Of a stretch of DNA of 64,000 nt, positions 44,351 to 51,266 are shown piece by piece. Source of the stretch: an uncultured Psychroserpens sp. (GTDB taxonomy: Bacteria > Bacteroidota > Bacteroidia > Flavobacteriales > Flavobacteriaceae); the NCBI RefSeq assembly GCF_947492715.1, contig NZ_CANLNS010000001.1, positions 930,001 through 994,000 on the forward strand, in the 5' to 3' direction. Position numbers and translations under genes: made by a program. Each line of letters begins with the position of its first letter. Positions within the stretch are counted from its first letter, which is position 1. The notes under the pieces were generated by a model, which had not been told where the DNA came from, made no database searches, and saw only the letters and a program-made list of their open reading frames with translations.

Positions 44351-44746
44351 TTGAAACGTATTCTTTATATAGCGTCTTTTATTATCCTTTTAGGAAGCCT
44401 TTTGACATATTTTGTTTTAAAAAACCAAGAAACCAATCTTGGTTGTGCTACAGAAGATATTAGAAAAGGGGCGTGTGGCACTTCAGGTTTTAACGAATCT
44501 GGCTTAGAAGGGCGATCACTTTTCAATACTAATTGCGCCGCTTGTCACAGCTTATATAGAGTAATGACTGGTCCTGCGCTAAAAGGTGTAGGTAAAAAAT
44601 ATGATTCGTTAACTATAATCAAATTTTTGCATGGAGAAAAGACAGCTATAATAAATAAAGACTACGATAACAACTGCATGGTTTTCAAAAATTTAACCAA
44701 CGAAGACATCCTAGATATCTTAAAATATACAGATCATTCCAGATGA
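44351..44746 (+). CDS. Small membrane-anchored c-type cytochrome
   Basis: The protein has 131 residues. It begins with a TTG 3 bp after the hemB stop; no in-frame ATG fits better, and the predicted N-terminus KRILYIASFIILLGSLLTYFV is an uncleaved anchor or signal. One heme-attachment site, NCAACHSLY, follows GLEGRSLFN, and MTGPALKGVGKKY is the usual class I loop. The distal ligand is probably the Met in NNCMVF. The place right after hemB means the heme pathway and a heme-using protein are co-expressed. The electron partner is unknown. Confidence 0.8.
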   Translation: MKRILYIASFIILLGSLLTYFVLKNQETNLGCATEDIRKGACGTSGFNESGLEGRSLFNTNCAACHSLYRVMTGPALKGVGKKYDSLTIIKFLHGEKTAIINKDYDNNCMVFKNLTNEDILDILKYTDHSR

Positions 44747-45141
44747 AAAAACAACTATTCCTGTTTGGTATCATTATAGTCCTAGGAGGTTTCATTACTT
44801 ATGTCGTTTTAAAAAACCCAAAATCAAATACACAGCTTCAAGAGTCTAAAATTATTGATAACCCAATCACTTCAATGACCGATAACGAGTTGGAAGGTAA
44901 GCGGCAATTCGAGATTAACTGCGTCGTATGTCATAAATTAAACGTGATAGTTGACCCTCCTCTTTTACAAAAGAGAATTCATGATTATAATCTCAAGGAG
45001 TTTCAACAATTTATTCGAAACGAAAAACGAGAGCGAGTTAACAACTTTGGTATTGAGTGTATGGTATATTCTGAGATGAATAGACAAAAAATTAAATCTA
45101 TTTATGACTATCTCATATACCAGATTCCTATAGACTATTAA
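44743..45141 (+). CDS. Second small membrane-anchored c-type cytochrome
   Basis: The protein has 132 residues and starts in the overlapping ATGA of the previous gene. It is a diverged tandem relative: the N-terminal anchor LFLFGIIIVLGGFITYVVLKNP, then ELEGKRQFEINCVVCHKLN with the single CxxCH site, and IECMVYSEMN in place of the CMVF segment of its neighbour. It lacks the GPxLxG loop of class I cytochromes (VDPPLLQKRI instead), so redox or partner properties may differ. The two likely form a heterodimer or relay; that is inference. Confidence 0.75.
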   Translation: MKKQLFLFGIIIVLGGFITYVVLKNPKSNTQLQESKIIDNPITSMTDNELEGKRQFEINCVVCHKLNVIVDPPLLQKRIHDYNLKEFQQFIRNEKRERVNNFGIECMVYSEMNRQKIKSIYDYLIYQIPIDY

Positions 45142-45153
45142 ATCTATTTACTA

Positions 45154-46419
45154 CTACTGTTTGAGTTTTTTTATCTCGTCACCAAGATTAATCCCCCAGT
45201 TAATTCCTAACAAGGTCACAAGATTATCATCTACAGGAAAATCTTTTCCAAAACCACCTGTAATACTCAATTTTTTCGAATAATGGAATGTAAAGTTTCC
45301 GACAGATCTATATTGATCATCGTCTCCACTTCGTTTCAAATATTCGTATGAAAACTTAATTTTTTTAAATTCAAATTCTATTTTCCCACCAACATCCCAA
45401 TAATCATTACTAAATGGGATTTGATTCTCTCCTATATTGAAACCGTCATCAACATATTTGGCAATACCGTATAAATGCAGGTAATTTTTACTCTTGTCAT
45501 CTCTGTTACTAGATTTAACCAAATCTATTGAATAATCAAAAGTTAGCCACCCAGCAAACCGATCTAAAGACGATGAAAAATTATTATCATTAAATAACAG
45601 TCCATAACCAGCACCAAAATCGGCTCTAAATGTAGGTTTGATATTTTTCCTATTGTAATAAAAATTCTTCATTACTTTGAGTCTTTCTTTCATATAATAG
45701 TCAACCACTTTACTATCTATACCTTGATTTTTTGCCAAATCATAATAGGGCTTTTGAGCTTGAGCTCCGCCTTCTAAAACATTTATTCCTGGCATGGTAA
45801 GATTACTATTAGGACCATTGATCGCATTTTCAAAATTAAGTACATCTTGATCGCTTATCCCTTTCTCTGTTGATCCACTCACCTTGCCTCTTATACCATT
45901 AATAGCCTCAATTAATTCGGTTCTTCTATCCTCACCATAGACACTAAAAATATTAGATCGTATCCCAATAGAAAATGTCTTTTTCGCTTCAGCAAAGCCA
46001 TTAAACTTTTTATCTATATAGCCAATTGATACAGACGTATTCGTAGAAACACCTTTAAATGGATCAATTTTGGCCGTAGATTTATCAATGTCTCCATTTT
46101 GATCAAAACTATTTTCGGTAAAACCCCTATAGGCTTCGTAAGATTCTCCTGTGTTCTCTTTATTTACAAACCACCAATATAAATTAGACTCAATAGCTAT
46201 ATTACCAGAGTCAAAACCACTGTATAAATAAGTAGCCAAACTTCCTATGTTTTCAGGGTTCTCAATAGCTGTTGGTGTTTGATCAAGCAATAAAAAAGCG
46301 GGTGCTGTCGTGTTTTGAAACGTAAAATCGTTTATAGAGACTTCTTGTTTATTCTCTTGTTGCCCATAATTAGCCAAGCTTATAAACAATCCGCAGAGTA
46401 AAAAAAATAAATTTCTCAT
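45154..46419 (-). CDS. Secreted protein, probable outer-membrane beta-barrel, unknown function
   Basis: The protein has 421 residues with signal peptide MRNLFFLLCGLFISLANYGQQ. The mature part has an N-terminal polar region and, from about residue 250, alternating amphipathic strands ending in aromatic residues (RADFGAGYGLLFNDN, KNYLHLYGIAKYVDDG, KIKFSYEYLKRSGDD, NFTFHYSKKLSITGGFGKDF), consistent with a beta-barrel. No family is recognised. It is the last gene of a four-gene operon of unknown function; 9 bp precede it. The stop is 12 bp from the stop of the cytochrome gene, facing it. Confidence 0.6.
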   Translation of the reverse strand: MRNLFFLLCGLFISLANYGQQENKQEVSINDFTFQNTTAPAFLLLDQTPTAIENPENIGSLATYLYSGFDSGNIAIESNLYWWFVNKENTGESYEAYRGFTENSFDQNGDIDKSTAKIDPFKGVSTNTSVSIGYIDKKFNGFAEAKKTFSIGIRSNIFSVYGEDRRTELIEAINGIRGKVSGSTEKGISDQDVLNFENAINGPNSNLTMPGINVLEGGAQAQKPYYDLAKNQGIDSKVVDYYMKERLKVMKNFYYNRKNIKPTFRADFGAGYGLLFNDNNFSSSLDRFAGWLTFDYSIDLVKSSNRDDKSKNYLHLYGIAKYVDDGFNIGENQIPFSNDYWDVGGKIEFEFKKIKFSYEYLKRSGDDDQYRSVGNFTFHYSKKLSITGGFGKDFPVDDNLVTLLGINWGINLGDEIKKLKQ

Positions 46420-46428
46420 AGTATTATT

Positions 46429-46857
46429 TTATAGTGATTGAACAAACGATTTATGTGAACTTCTGAAATCTTCTAAAAACTTAATTTGAATTTCTTTTCT
46501 TATAAAGAACGTATTATCATCATCAAAATGAAACTCTGTAGGGAAGTCATCAAAATTAGAATAGAAGGTTTTTTTAGTATCTCGATCTGATATTTTAAAT
46601 TCTATTTTGGTCGACTTGATAAATCTAAGCCTGTCTGGACTTGTATTTTGCACCTGATCTAAAGCCAAATTAACTCTAATATTTAGTACGCTGGGATTCT
46701 TGACATCAGATTTAGAAATGGTAGCAGAATCACCATTTCCTAGAGCGTTGTCATCTAAGAAGAAAAATGATGGGCCTCGATCCTTAGCGGCTAAACTACT
46801 AATTGTTACTTTAGCATTTATGGCTTGTTTATTTTCATACGTTTCAAATGTTTCCAT
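46429..46857 (-). CDS. Soluble protein of unknown function (142 aa)
   Basis: It has no signal peptide, TM segment or Cys. The composition is beta-rich with acidic patches (FFFLDDNALGNGDSATI, STKIEFKISDRDTKK, EFHFDDDNTFFIRKEIQ). No motif was found. It lies between the putative barrel and the two-TM protein on the same strand with gaps of 9 and 38 bp. Coding status rests on context and codon use. Function unknown. Confidence 0.45.
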   Translation of the reverse strand: METFETYENKQAINAKVTISSLAAKDRGPSFFFLDDNALGNGDSATISKSDVKNPSVLNIRVNLALDQVQNTSPDRLRFIKSTKIEFKISDRDTKKTFYSNFDDFPTEFHFDDDNTFFIRKEIQIKFLEDFRSSHKSFVQSL

Positions 46858-46895
46858 AGTATATATTTTGTTATTGATTGGGTTTCTTCTTAATA

Positions 46896-47615
46896 TTATT
46901 TAATAGTTGTTTTTATTAGTGCTTTGACATTCGAAATTTCGGCTTTATAATCACATAGCGCTGGGATTTGAACCTTTATCAAATCGGTCTTATCTTCTAT
47001 TGTTTTCATTTCTATAACTAAGACTTTGTGTTCTACAAACTGAGCCTCGATAGTGATCTTATTAGCATCTTCATTAAATGTGACATGTAACTTCTTGTTT
47101 TCGGCAAACGCTTTTTCATTATCATCCTTATAGCCTTGGATCTTATCTTCTCTTTGCTCTATTTTTTCGACCTCAGCCTTTTTCTGTTTTTCAGTATTTA
47201 ATAGATATAAACTTACCGAGCCTCCAATCAAAACGGCCACTGTCGCCATGGCAACCCAGAACTTTGCACGCTTTATACTTTTGGCTAAAGCAATTACGAA
47301 ATTACCGTAGGTCTCATTAATCTTCAACGGGCTTCTTATATCCAATTTCTCAATATTTAATTCTTGCCCAACCGATGTTTTATATATAGCGACAAACACA
47401 ACAGCAATAGGAAGAATGAAGCTAAAGTAAGCCCATCCGTTGGTACTATCCTCCAACATTCCTTTTACAAGACCAATTGCCGCATAAAACCCTAATAACG
47501 CCTTGAGATAAACATTATAATTATTGAGATGTCTAAAAAGGTTGGTAAAGGTCTCGTCTACTAACTTCTGACCTTTCTCCATCCAATATATATCGAAATC
47601 TTTTAAATCACTCAT
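46896..47615 (-). CDS. Membrane protein with coiled coil, unknown function (239 aa)
   Basis: Three or four TM helices lie at about 38-55, 60-78 and 120-140, with a charged coiled-coil (about 142-175, EKQKKAEVEKIEQREDKIQ) and a soluble beta-rich tail (about 176-239). It overlaps the zinc-ribbon gene by 8 bp, indicating translational coupling. The arrangement (membrane domain, coiled coil, beta tail) suggests a scaffold or sensor. No family is recognised. Confidence 0.5.
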   Translation of the reverse strand: MSDLKDFDIYWMEKGQKLVDETFTNLFRHLNNYNVYLKALLGFYAAIGLVKGMLEDSTNGWAYFSFILPIAVVFVAIYKTSVGQELNIEKLDIRSPLKINETYGNFVIALAKSIKRAKFWVAMATVAVLIGGSVSLYLLNTEKQKKAEVEKIEQREDKIQGYKDDNEKAFAENKKLHVTFNEDANKITIEAQFVEHKVLVIEMKTIEDKTDLIKVQIPALCDYKAEISNVKALIKTTIK

Positions 47616-47868
47616 CTTGTTTTATTTTTACATATACGCGTTGCATAAAATCACAGCAAGGACACTTCACAACAATATAATCGTTAATAAGTTTCTTCTC
47701 TACTGACCGCATTAGGAGATCTATAGCTATCTCCTGAACTGGAGCTGCTACAGGTGTTAAAACAGGAGAAATCACAACATCAAAAGATTCATTGCAATCT
47801 TTCTTTTGGCATTCTACTCGAATAATCTCGTAGACCTTGGGTGCATTAGAAGTTTGTTCAGCGGCCAT
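47608..47868 (-). CDS. Small four-Cys putative zinc-ribbon protein
   Basis: The protein has 86 residues. Two Cys pairs, VECQKKDCN (C-x4-C) and VKCPCCDFM (C-x-C-C), could hold one zinc in a ribbon. Between them is a helix-rich segment of hydrophobic residues (VQEIAIDLLMRSVEKKLI). It is the first gene of the operon and overlaps the next gene by 8 bp. A small adaptor or RNA/protein-binding role is likely but unproven. A minus-strand promoter box lies upstream. Confidence 0.5.
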   Translation of the reverse strand: MAAEQTSNAPKVYEIIRVECQKKDCNESFDVVISPVLTPVAAPVQEIAIDLLMRSVEKKLINDYIVVKCPCCDFMQRVYVKIKQDE

Positions 47869-47940
47869 AATTATCTATTTAATTATGCTACTAAATTCTA
47901 AAATAGGGAGTGTAAAATCAATACCCAATACAAGGTATTT

Positions 47941-47948
47941 CAAATATA
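47941..47948 (-). promoter_or_regulatory. -7 box for the four-gene unknown operon
   Basis: The minus strand reads TATATTTG (TAnnTTTG) 72 bp upstream of the start at 47868. A TTG on the minus strand at 47975-47977 lies 26 bp upstream, slightly far for a -33 element. Confidence 0.4.
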
Positions 47949-48050
47949 AAGTTACAAAATAATCTAATCCCTTTCAAAACTCTAATGTTAACAGGAATTC
48001 TAAGATTTCTTTAAAATGCCCATTATTACTGACACTTAAACACTTACATA

Positions 48051-48067
48051 GGTTAATGCAAGGTTAA
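48051..48067 (+). promoter_or_regulatory. Direct-repeat operator upstream of the two-component leader
   Basis: GGTTAA occurs at 48051-48056 and 48062-48067, an 11-bp period (one helical turn), in the larger string GGTTAATGCAAGGTTAACTT. OmpR/PhoB-family regulators bind such spaced direct repeats. The same pair lies at the same distance from the -7 box of the gene after the response regulator. Confidence 0.6.
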
Positions 48068-48104
48068 CTTATTTGATTTTTATCATTTTTAAAAATCTTC
48101 AACC

Positions 48105-48112
48105 TAGATTTG
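48105..48112 (+). promoter_or_regulatory. -7 box of the two-component operon
   Basis: TAGATTTG matches TAnnTTTG and begins 54 bp after the start of the first GGTTAA. No TTG lies at -33, as expected for an activator-dependent promoter. The start codon of the leader ORF is 32 bp downstream. Confidence 0.6.
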
Positions 48113-48143
48113 TATCATCATCAATCATTAAAATCAAAACATC

Positions 48144-48239
48144 ATGAGAACTTTAAAAAACGATTTAATTACAGAACGACATCAAGGAACGAAATCGCAC
48201 AATTGGAATTCAAGACGACGTTACAGATCAATAAAGTAA
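48144..48239 (+). CDS. Possible 31-residue leader peptide
   Basis: ATG at 48144 opens a frame of 31 codons ending in TAA at 48239, with a basic C-terminus (SRRRYRSIK). Its start lies 32 bp after the -7 box, much like the 30 bp between the twin promoter and the start of the gene at 50556, which supports it as a real start. A strong hairpin follows. A different frame stays open from a TTG at 48110 to 48334 (74 residues) but lacks an in-frame ATG, so I do not call it; a frameshift joining the two frames is possible. Could also be noncoding. Confidence 0.35.
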   Translation: MRTLKNDLITERHQGTKSHNWNSRRRYRSIK

Positions 48240-48280
48240 AAACACATGAATTCATCAATCAAACAATCAACCACTATGAT

Positions 48281-48316
48281 GAGCATAATGTCTTTTTAGA
48301 CATTGTGCTCTCTTTT
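48281..48316 (+). terminator. Terminator-like hairpin (possible attenuator) before the histidine kinase
   Basis: GAGCATAATGTC (48281-48292) pairs with GACATTGTGCTC (48299-48310) over 12 positions with one G-U wobble and a 6-nt loop, then TCTTTTATT. It stands between the leader ORF and the kinase start at 48358, so it could end most transcripts early. Confidence 0.6.
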
Positions 48317-48357
48317 ATTAAAGATGATTCTTAATTTTAAGCGAACAAAAACATTGC

Positions 48358-49755
48358 ATGAAGAAAAAAATCAACCTGTTAATTAGTTTATCTATTCTTG
48401 GATTAATTGCCTTATCTATTATTCAAGGCTATTTAATTAACAACACCTATAAACTCAAAAAAGAAGCATTCATCACTGAAACTAGACAGTCTATTTCAAA
48501 AATTGATGACTTCTCTCCTGCTTTAGATTCGTTATCAGATATTTGGCAAGACAATTTTCTAAATACCATAGCAGATTATAAAGCCAGTACAGCCACCAAA
48601 TCAGACATATTAGAAGGTCTTCAATCTATAATAGACTCTATAAATGAAACCTATCGTGTTGAATACCAAAAAGAGCTGGTTAAAAAAAACATCCCTTATG
48701 GTATAAAATTCCATAAAAAAATTAGAGCTATTATATTACAAGATTCGGTAAAAAATGATACCATTTTCAATTTTGATAAAACACCGAAGTCCATTGTTTT
48801 AGGCGATCCTATTTCAGATGAAGATGCCATAGGTGTTAGCTCCACGCTCTGGTCTACAGATCACACTTCTAACAGAGTTATTAACGGAGAAGACAAAGAA
48901 ATCACCTTCTATTTAGTGTTTTTAACTCAAGATAAAATGGACATTGCAGGTTGGAAAAAAATCGTTTTCAAACAAATGGTTGGGTTACTTTTATTATCGC
49001 TTTTAATCTTTGCCGTGGTTATTGGGTTATTGTATTATTCGATTAAGAGTTTAATCACGCAGAAAAAAATTGCCGATATAAAAACCGATTTTGTAAACAA
49101 CATCACACACGAACTAAAAACACCGCTAGCAACCTTAACTTTGGCAACTAAAATGCTAAAAAAAGAGGAGGTAAAACAGCAACCACAACTTGTTGATAAT
49201 ACTGTAAATACTATAAAACGTCAAAATAAACGCCTTCAAAAACTCATTGATCAAGTTTTAAATAATAGTTTGGGTTATAACGAAATACAGCTTCTCAAAG
49301 AGAAGGTTGAAATTAAGCCATATATCAATACTGTTTTGGACGACTTTCTATTATCGGTTAAAAACGAAGACGTCACAATAAATCGAACCTTTGAAGGATC
49401 GCATACAACTATTGATCTCGATAAATTTTATGTTACAACAGCCTTGTTAAATATTCTAGAAAATGCTGTAAAATATGCCAGTGATCATATTATAATTGAT
49501 TGTATGGTTGACAGTAATCATGAGCTCAATATTTCAATAAAAGACAATGGTATTGGCATTTCGGATAAAGATAAAAAACAAGTATTTGAAAAGTTCTTTC
49601 GCGTTGGAAACAAAGAAATTCATAATGTTAAAGGTTTAGGTTTAGGCCTATACTATACCAATCAAATTATAAAAGCACATGATGGAAAAATCACTGTAGT
49701 TAGCAAAGAAGGTCATGGTTCAACATTTACATTAACAATTCCTTTTAACCAATAA
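48358..49755 (+). CDS. Sensor histidine kinase of an OmpR-type two-component system
   Basis: The protein has 465 residues. TM1 (about 7-27) and TM2 (about 206-226) flank a periplasmic domain of about 180 residues. HisKA has His251 in FVNNITHELKTPLATL; HATPase shows LLNILENAVKYAS (N), IKDNGIGIS (G1), FEKFFRVGN (F) and GLGLGLYYTNQI (G2). There is no HAMP domain. Its response-regulator gene starts 7 bp later. The signal is unknown. A terminator-like hairpin 42 bp upstream and the GGTTAA operator suggest tight, autoregulated expression. Confidence 0.93.
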   Translation: MKKKINLLISLSILGLIALSIIQGYLINNTYKLKKEAFITETRQSISKIDDFSPALDSLSDIWQDNFLNTIADYKASTATKSDILEGLQSIIDSINETYRVEYQKELVKKNIPYGIKFHKKIRAIILQDSVKNDTIFNFDKTPKSIVLGDPISDEDAIGVSSTLWSTDHTSNRVINGEDKEITFYLVFLTQDKMDIAGWKKIVFKQMVGLLLLSLLIFAVVIGLLYYSIKSLITQKKIADIKTDFVNNITHELKTPLATLTLATKMLKKEEVKQQPQLVDNTVNTIKRQNKRLQKLIDQVLNNSLGYNEIQLLKEKVEIKPYINTVLDDFLLSVKNEDVTINRTFEGSHTTIDLDKFYVTTALLNILENAVKYASDHIIIDCMVDSNHELNISIKDNGIGISDKDKKQVFEKFFRVGNKEIHNVKGLGLGLYYTNQIIKAHDGKITVVSKEGHGSTFTLTIPFNQ

Positions 49756-49761
49756 TAAGCT

Positions 49762-50448
49762 ATGAAACATATTCTTTTAGCCGAAGATGATGTAGATTTC
49801 GGTCATATATTAAAACAATACTTAGAAATTTCTGGATACCAAATTACTTGGGCTAAAGATGGAAAAGAGGCGTTAGAACAGTTTAAAAATGGGCATTATA
49901 ATATTTGTGTGTTTGATGTAATGATGCCAAAAATGGATGGTTTTACATTAGCCGAAAAAGTCATTGATATCAACCCCGAAACACCATTCATTTTCTTAAC
50001 GGCTAGGAAGCTTAAAGAAGATAAAATAAAAGGGTTAAAGCTTGGAGCAGATGATTATATTGTAAAACCTTTTGAAGCAGATGAACTTGTATTAAGGCTT
50101 AACAACATTCTAAAACGTACTGAAAAAGCAGCGCTTCAATTGCCTCAAAAAGATATTGTTATTATAGGAACCTACACCTTTGATACCCATAGACTCGAAT
50201 TGAGTTCTGGTGATTATAAAAAACAACTCACGCAAAAAGAAGCAGAATTGATTCTCTTTCTTTTCAATCACAAAAACCAACTCCTTAAACGTGAAGACAT
50301 CCTTAAAGCTGTTTGGGAAAATGACGATTTTTTCTCAGGAAGGAGTATGGACGTATTTATAAGCAGATTACGCAAATACTTCAAACAAGATCCTTCAATT
50401 TCAATTGAGAGCATTAGAAATGTTGGTCTTGAGTTTAAAATAAGTTAA
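49762..50448 (+). CDS. OmpR/PhoB-family response regulator
   Basis: The protein has 228 residues. The receiver has acidic AEDD near residues 7-10, phospho-acceptor Asp52 in ICVFDVMMPKMDG, Thr in FIFLTARK and Lys in DDYIVKPFEADE. The C-terminal winged helix (about 128-228) has KQLTQKEAELILFLFNHKN, REDILKAVWE and the recognition helix in RSMDVFISRLRKYF. It is the partner of the kinase just upstream. The GGTTAA direct repeats at 48051 and 50465 are the best candidate binding sites, which would make it an activator of its own operon and of the secreted-protein gene downstream. Confidence 0.93.
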   Translation: MKHILLAEDDVDFGHILKQYLEISGYQITWAKDGKEALEQFKNGHYNICVFDVMMPKMDGFTLAEKVIDINPETPFIFLTARKLKEDKIKGLKLGADDYIVKPFEADELVLRLNNILKRTEKAALQLPQKDIVIIGTYTFDTHRLELSSGDYKKQLTQKEAELILFLFNHKNQLLKREDILKAVWENDDFFSGRSMDVFISRLRKYFKQDPSISIESIRNVGLEFKIS

Positions 50449-50464
50449 TAGAGATTATGTTATT

Positions 50465-50481
50465 GGTTAACGCTAGGTTAA
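50465..50481 (+). promoter_or_regulatory. Second copy of the GGTTAA direct-repeat operator
   Basis: GGTTAA at 50465-50470 and 50476-50481, again 11 bp apart, inside TTGGTTAACGCTAGGTTAAC. The distance to the following -7 box is 54 bp, identical to the first copy. Confidence 0.6.
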
Positions 50482-50518
50482 CGCTTAATCTTTTCTTTTT
50501 TAAGCCATTACAGTCGTC

Positions 50519-50526
50519 TACATTTG
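50519..50526 (+). promoter_or_regulatory. -7 box of the secreted coiled-coil protein gene
   Basis: TACATTTG matches TAnnTTTG, 30 bp upstream of the ATG at 50556. The next bases (TATCA, then CAATCATTAAAA) match those after the two-component promoter. No -33 TTG is visible. Confidence 0.6.
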
Positions 50527-50555
50527 TATCAAACAATCATTAAAAACGAACAGTT

Positions 50556-51197
50556 ATGAATTTTTCAAAATCAAAAGACAGACAAAACAGTATTAGAATT
50601 ATCGGCCTAAAAAAAGGATTATGCTTAGCATTTAGTTTTGCTTTGCTCTCGGTTAGTGGTTTAAACGCACAAACAACTCCAGAACCACCAACTCCACCAA
50701 AAACGACAACAACATCAGGAACATCATATTCTATTTCAATAGATAATGATGATGACGAAAAATCAAACAGTTCTATTTCAGTAAAAACAACAGATGACTA
50801 TTATAAATTTAGAGCGAGCTTTCACAAATCTAAGAATGAAGCTGTAAAACAGATGCTAATCAAAACCTTAGGTAAAAGCAATTTAGATGTTAATGGTAAT
50901 ACTTATCTATGGACCAATAGTAAAACTGGTGATGAAGTTTTTGAATGTAAACTCACTAAAGGTCATTTAAGAATATCATTGGATACAGATGTCGCATCAA
51001 GTGCATTTACAGAAAAAATCACCAAACTAGGCCAAGAATTAAAGTATCTTATATCTGGTACTAGTAGAAAAGAAGACGAGGCAAGACAAGCCGAACGTGC
51101 TCGACGAGATTTAGAACGTGCACAAAGAGACTTAGATCGAGCAAAACGAGATCTTGAACGTGCAGAACGCAATGCAAAACGATCAAAAGGCAATTAA
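50556..51197 (+). CDS. Secreted protein with C-terminal charged heptad repeats, likely regulon member
   Basis: The protein has 213 residues. A basic N-terminus and hydrophobic stretch (KKGLCLAFSFALLSVSGLNA) form a signal peptide, followed by a Pro/Thr-rich linker (TTPEPPTPPKTTTTSG). A middle domain (about 75-170) is globular. The last about 35 residues are four heptads of R-A-x-R-D-L-E type (RARRDLERAQRDLDRAKRDL), a strongly helical coiled coil. There is no recognised enzyme motif. Its promoter copies that of the two-component operon, so it is probably induced by the same signal, like a stress or envelope-response protein. Confidence 0.65.
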   Translation: MNFSKSKDRQNSIRIIGLKKGLCLAFSFALLSVSGLNAQTTPEPPTPPKTTTTSGTSYSISIDNDDDEKSNSSISVKTTDDYYKFRASFHKSKNEAVKQMLIKTLGKSNLDVNGNTYLWTNSKTGDEVFECKLTKGHLRISLDTDVASSAFTEKITKLGQELKYLISGTSRKEDEARQAERARRDLERAQRDLDRAKRDLERAERNAKRSKGN

Positions 51198-51238
51198 ACC
51201 AATCAATCAAACGAATATTCTATAATATTCTATAAATT

Positions 51239-51266
51239 AGCCATTAAATAAATTTATTTAATGGCT
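51239..51266. promoter_or_regulatory. Perfect 28-bp palindrome covering the CorC-like start codon
   Basis: AGCCATTAAATAAA (51239-51252) is followed directly by its reverse complement (51253-51266), without loop or mismatch. The ATG at 51261-51263 lies within the right arm. In RNA the start codon would be paired; as DNA it could be an operator. It could also help to end transcription of the preceding gene, since T-rich sequence follows. Confidence 0.65.

Noticed and set aside
48110-48334. A 74-codon open frame starting with TTG
   Set aside because: Its TTG lies inside the TAGATTTG promoter box, it has no later in-frame ATG, and it runs through the hairpin; I list the 31-codon ORF at 48144 instead, with low confidence.
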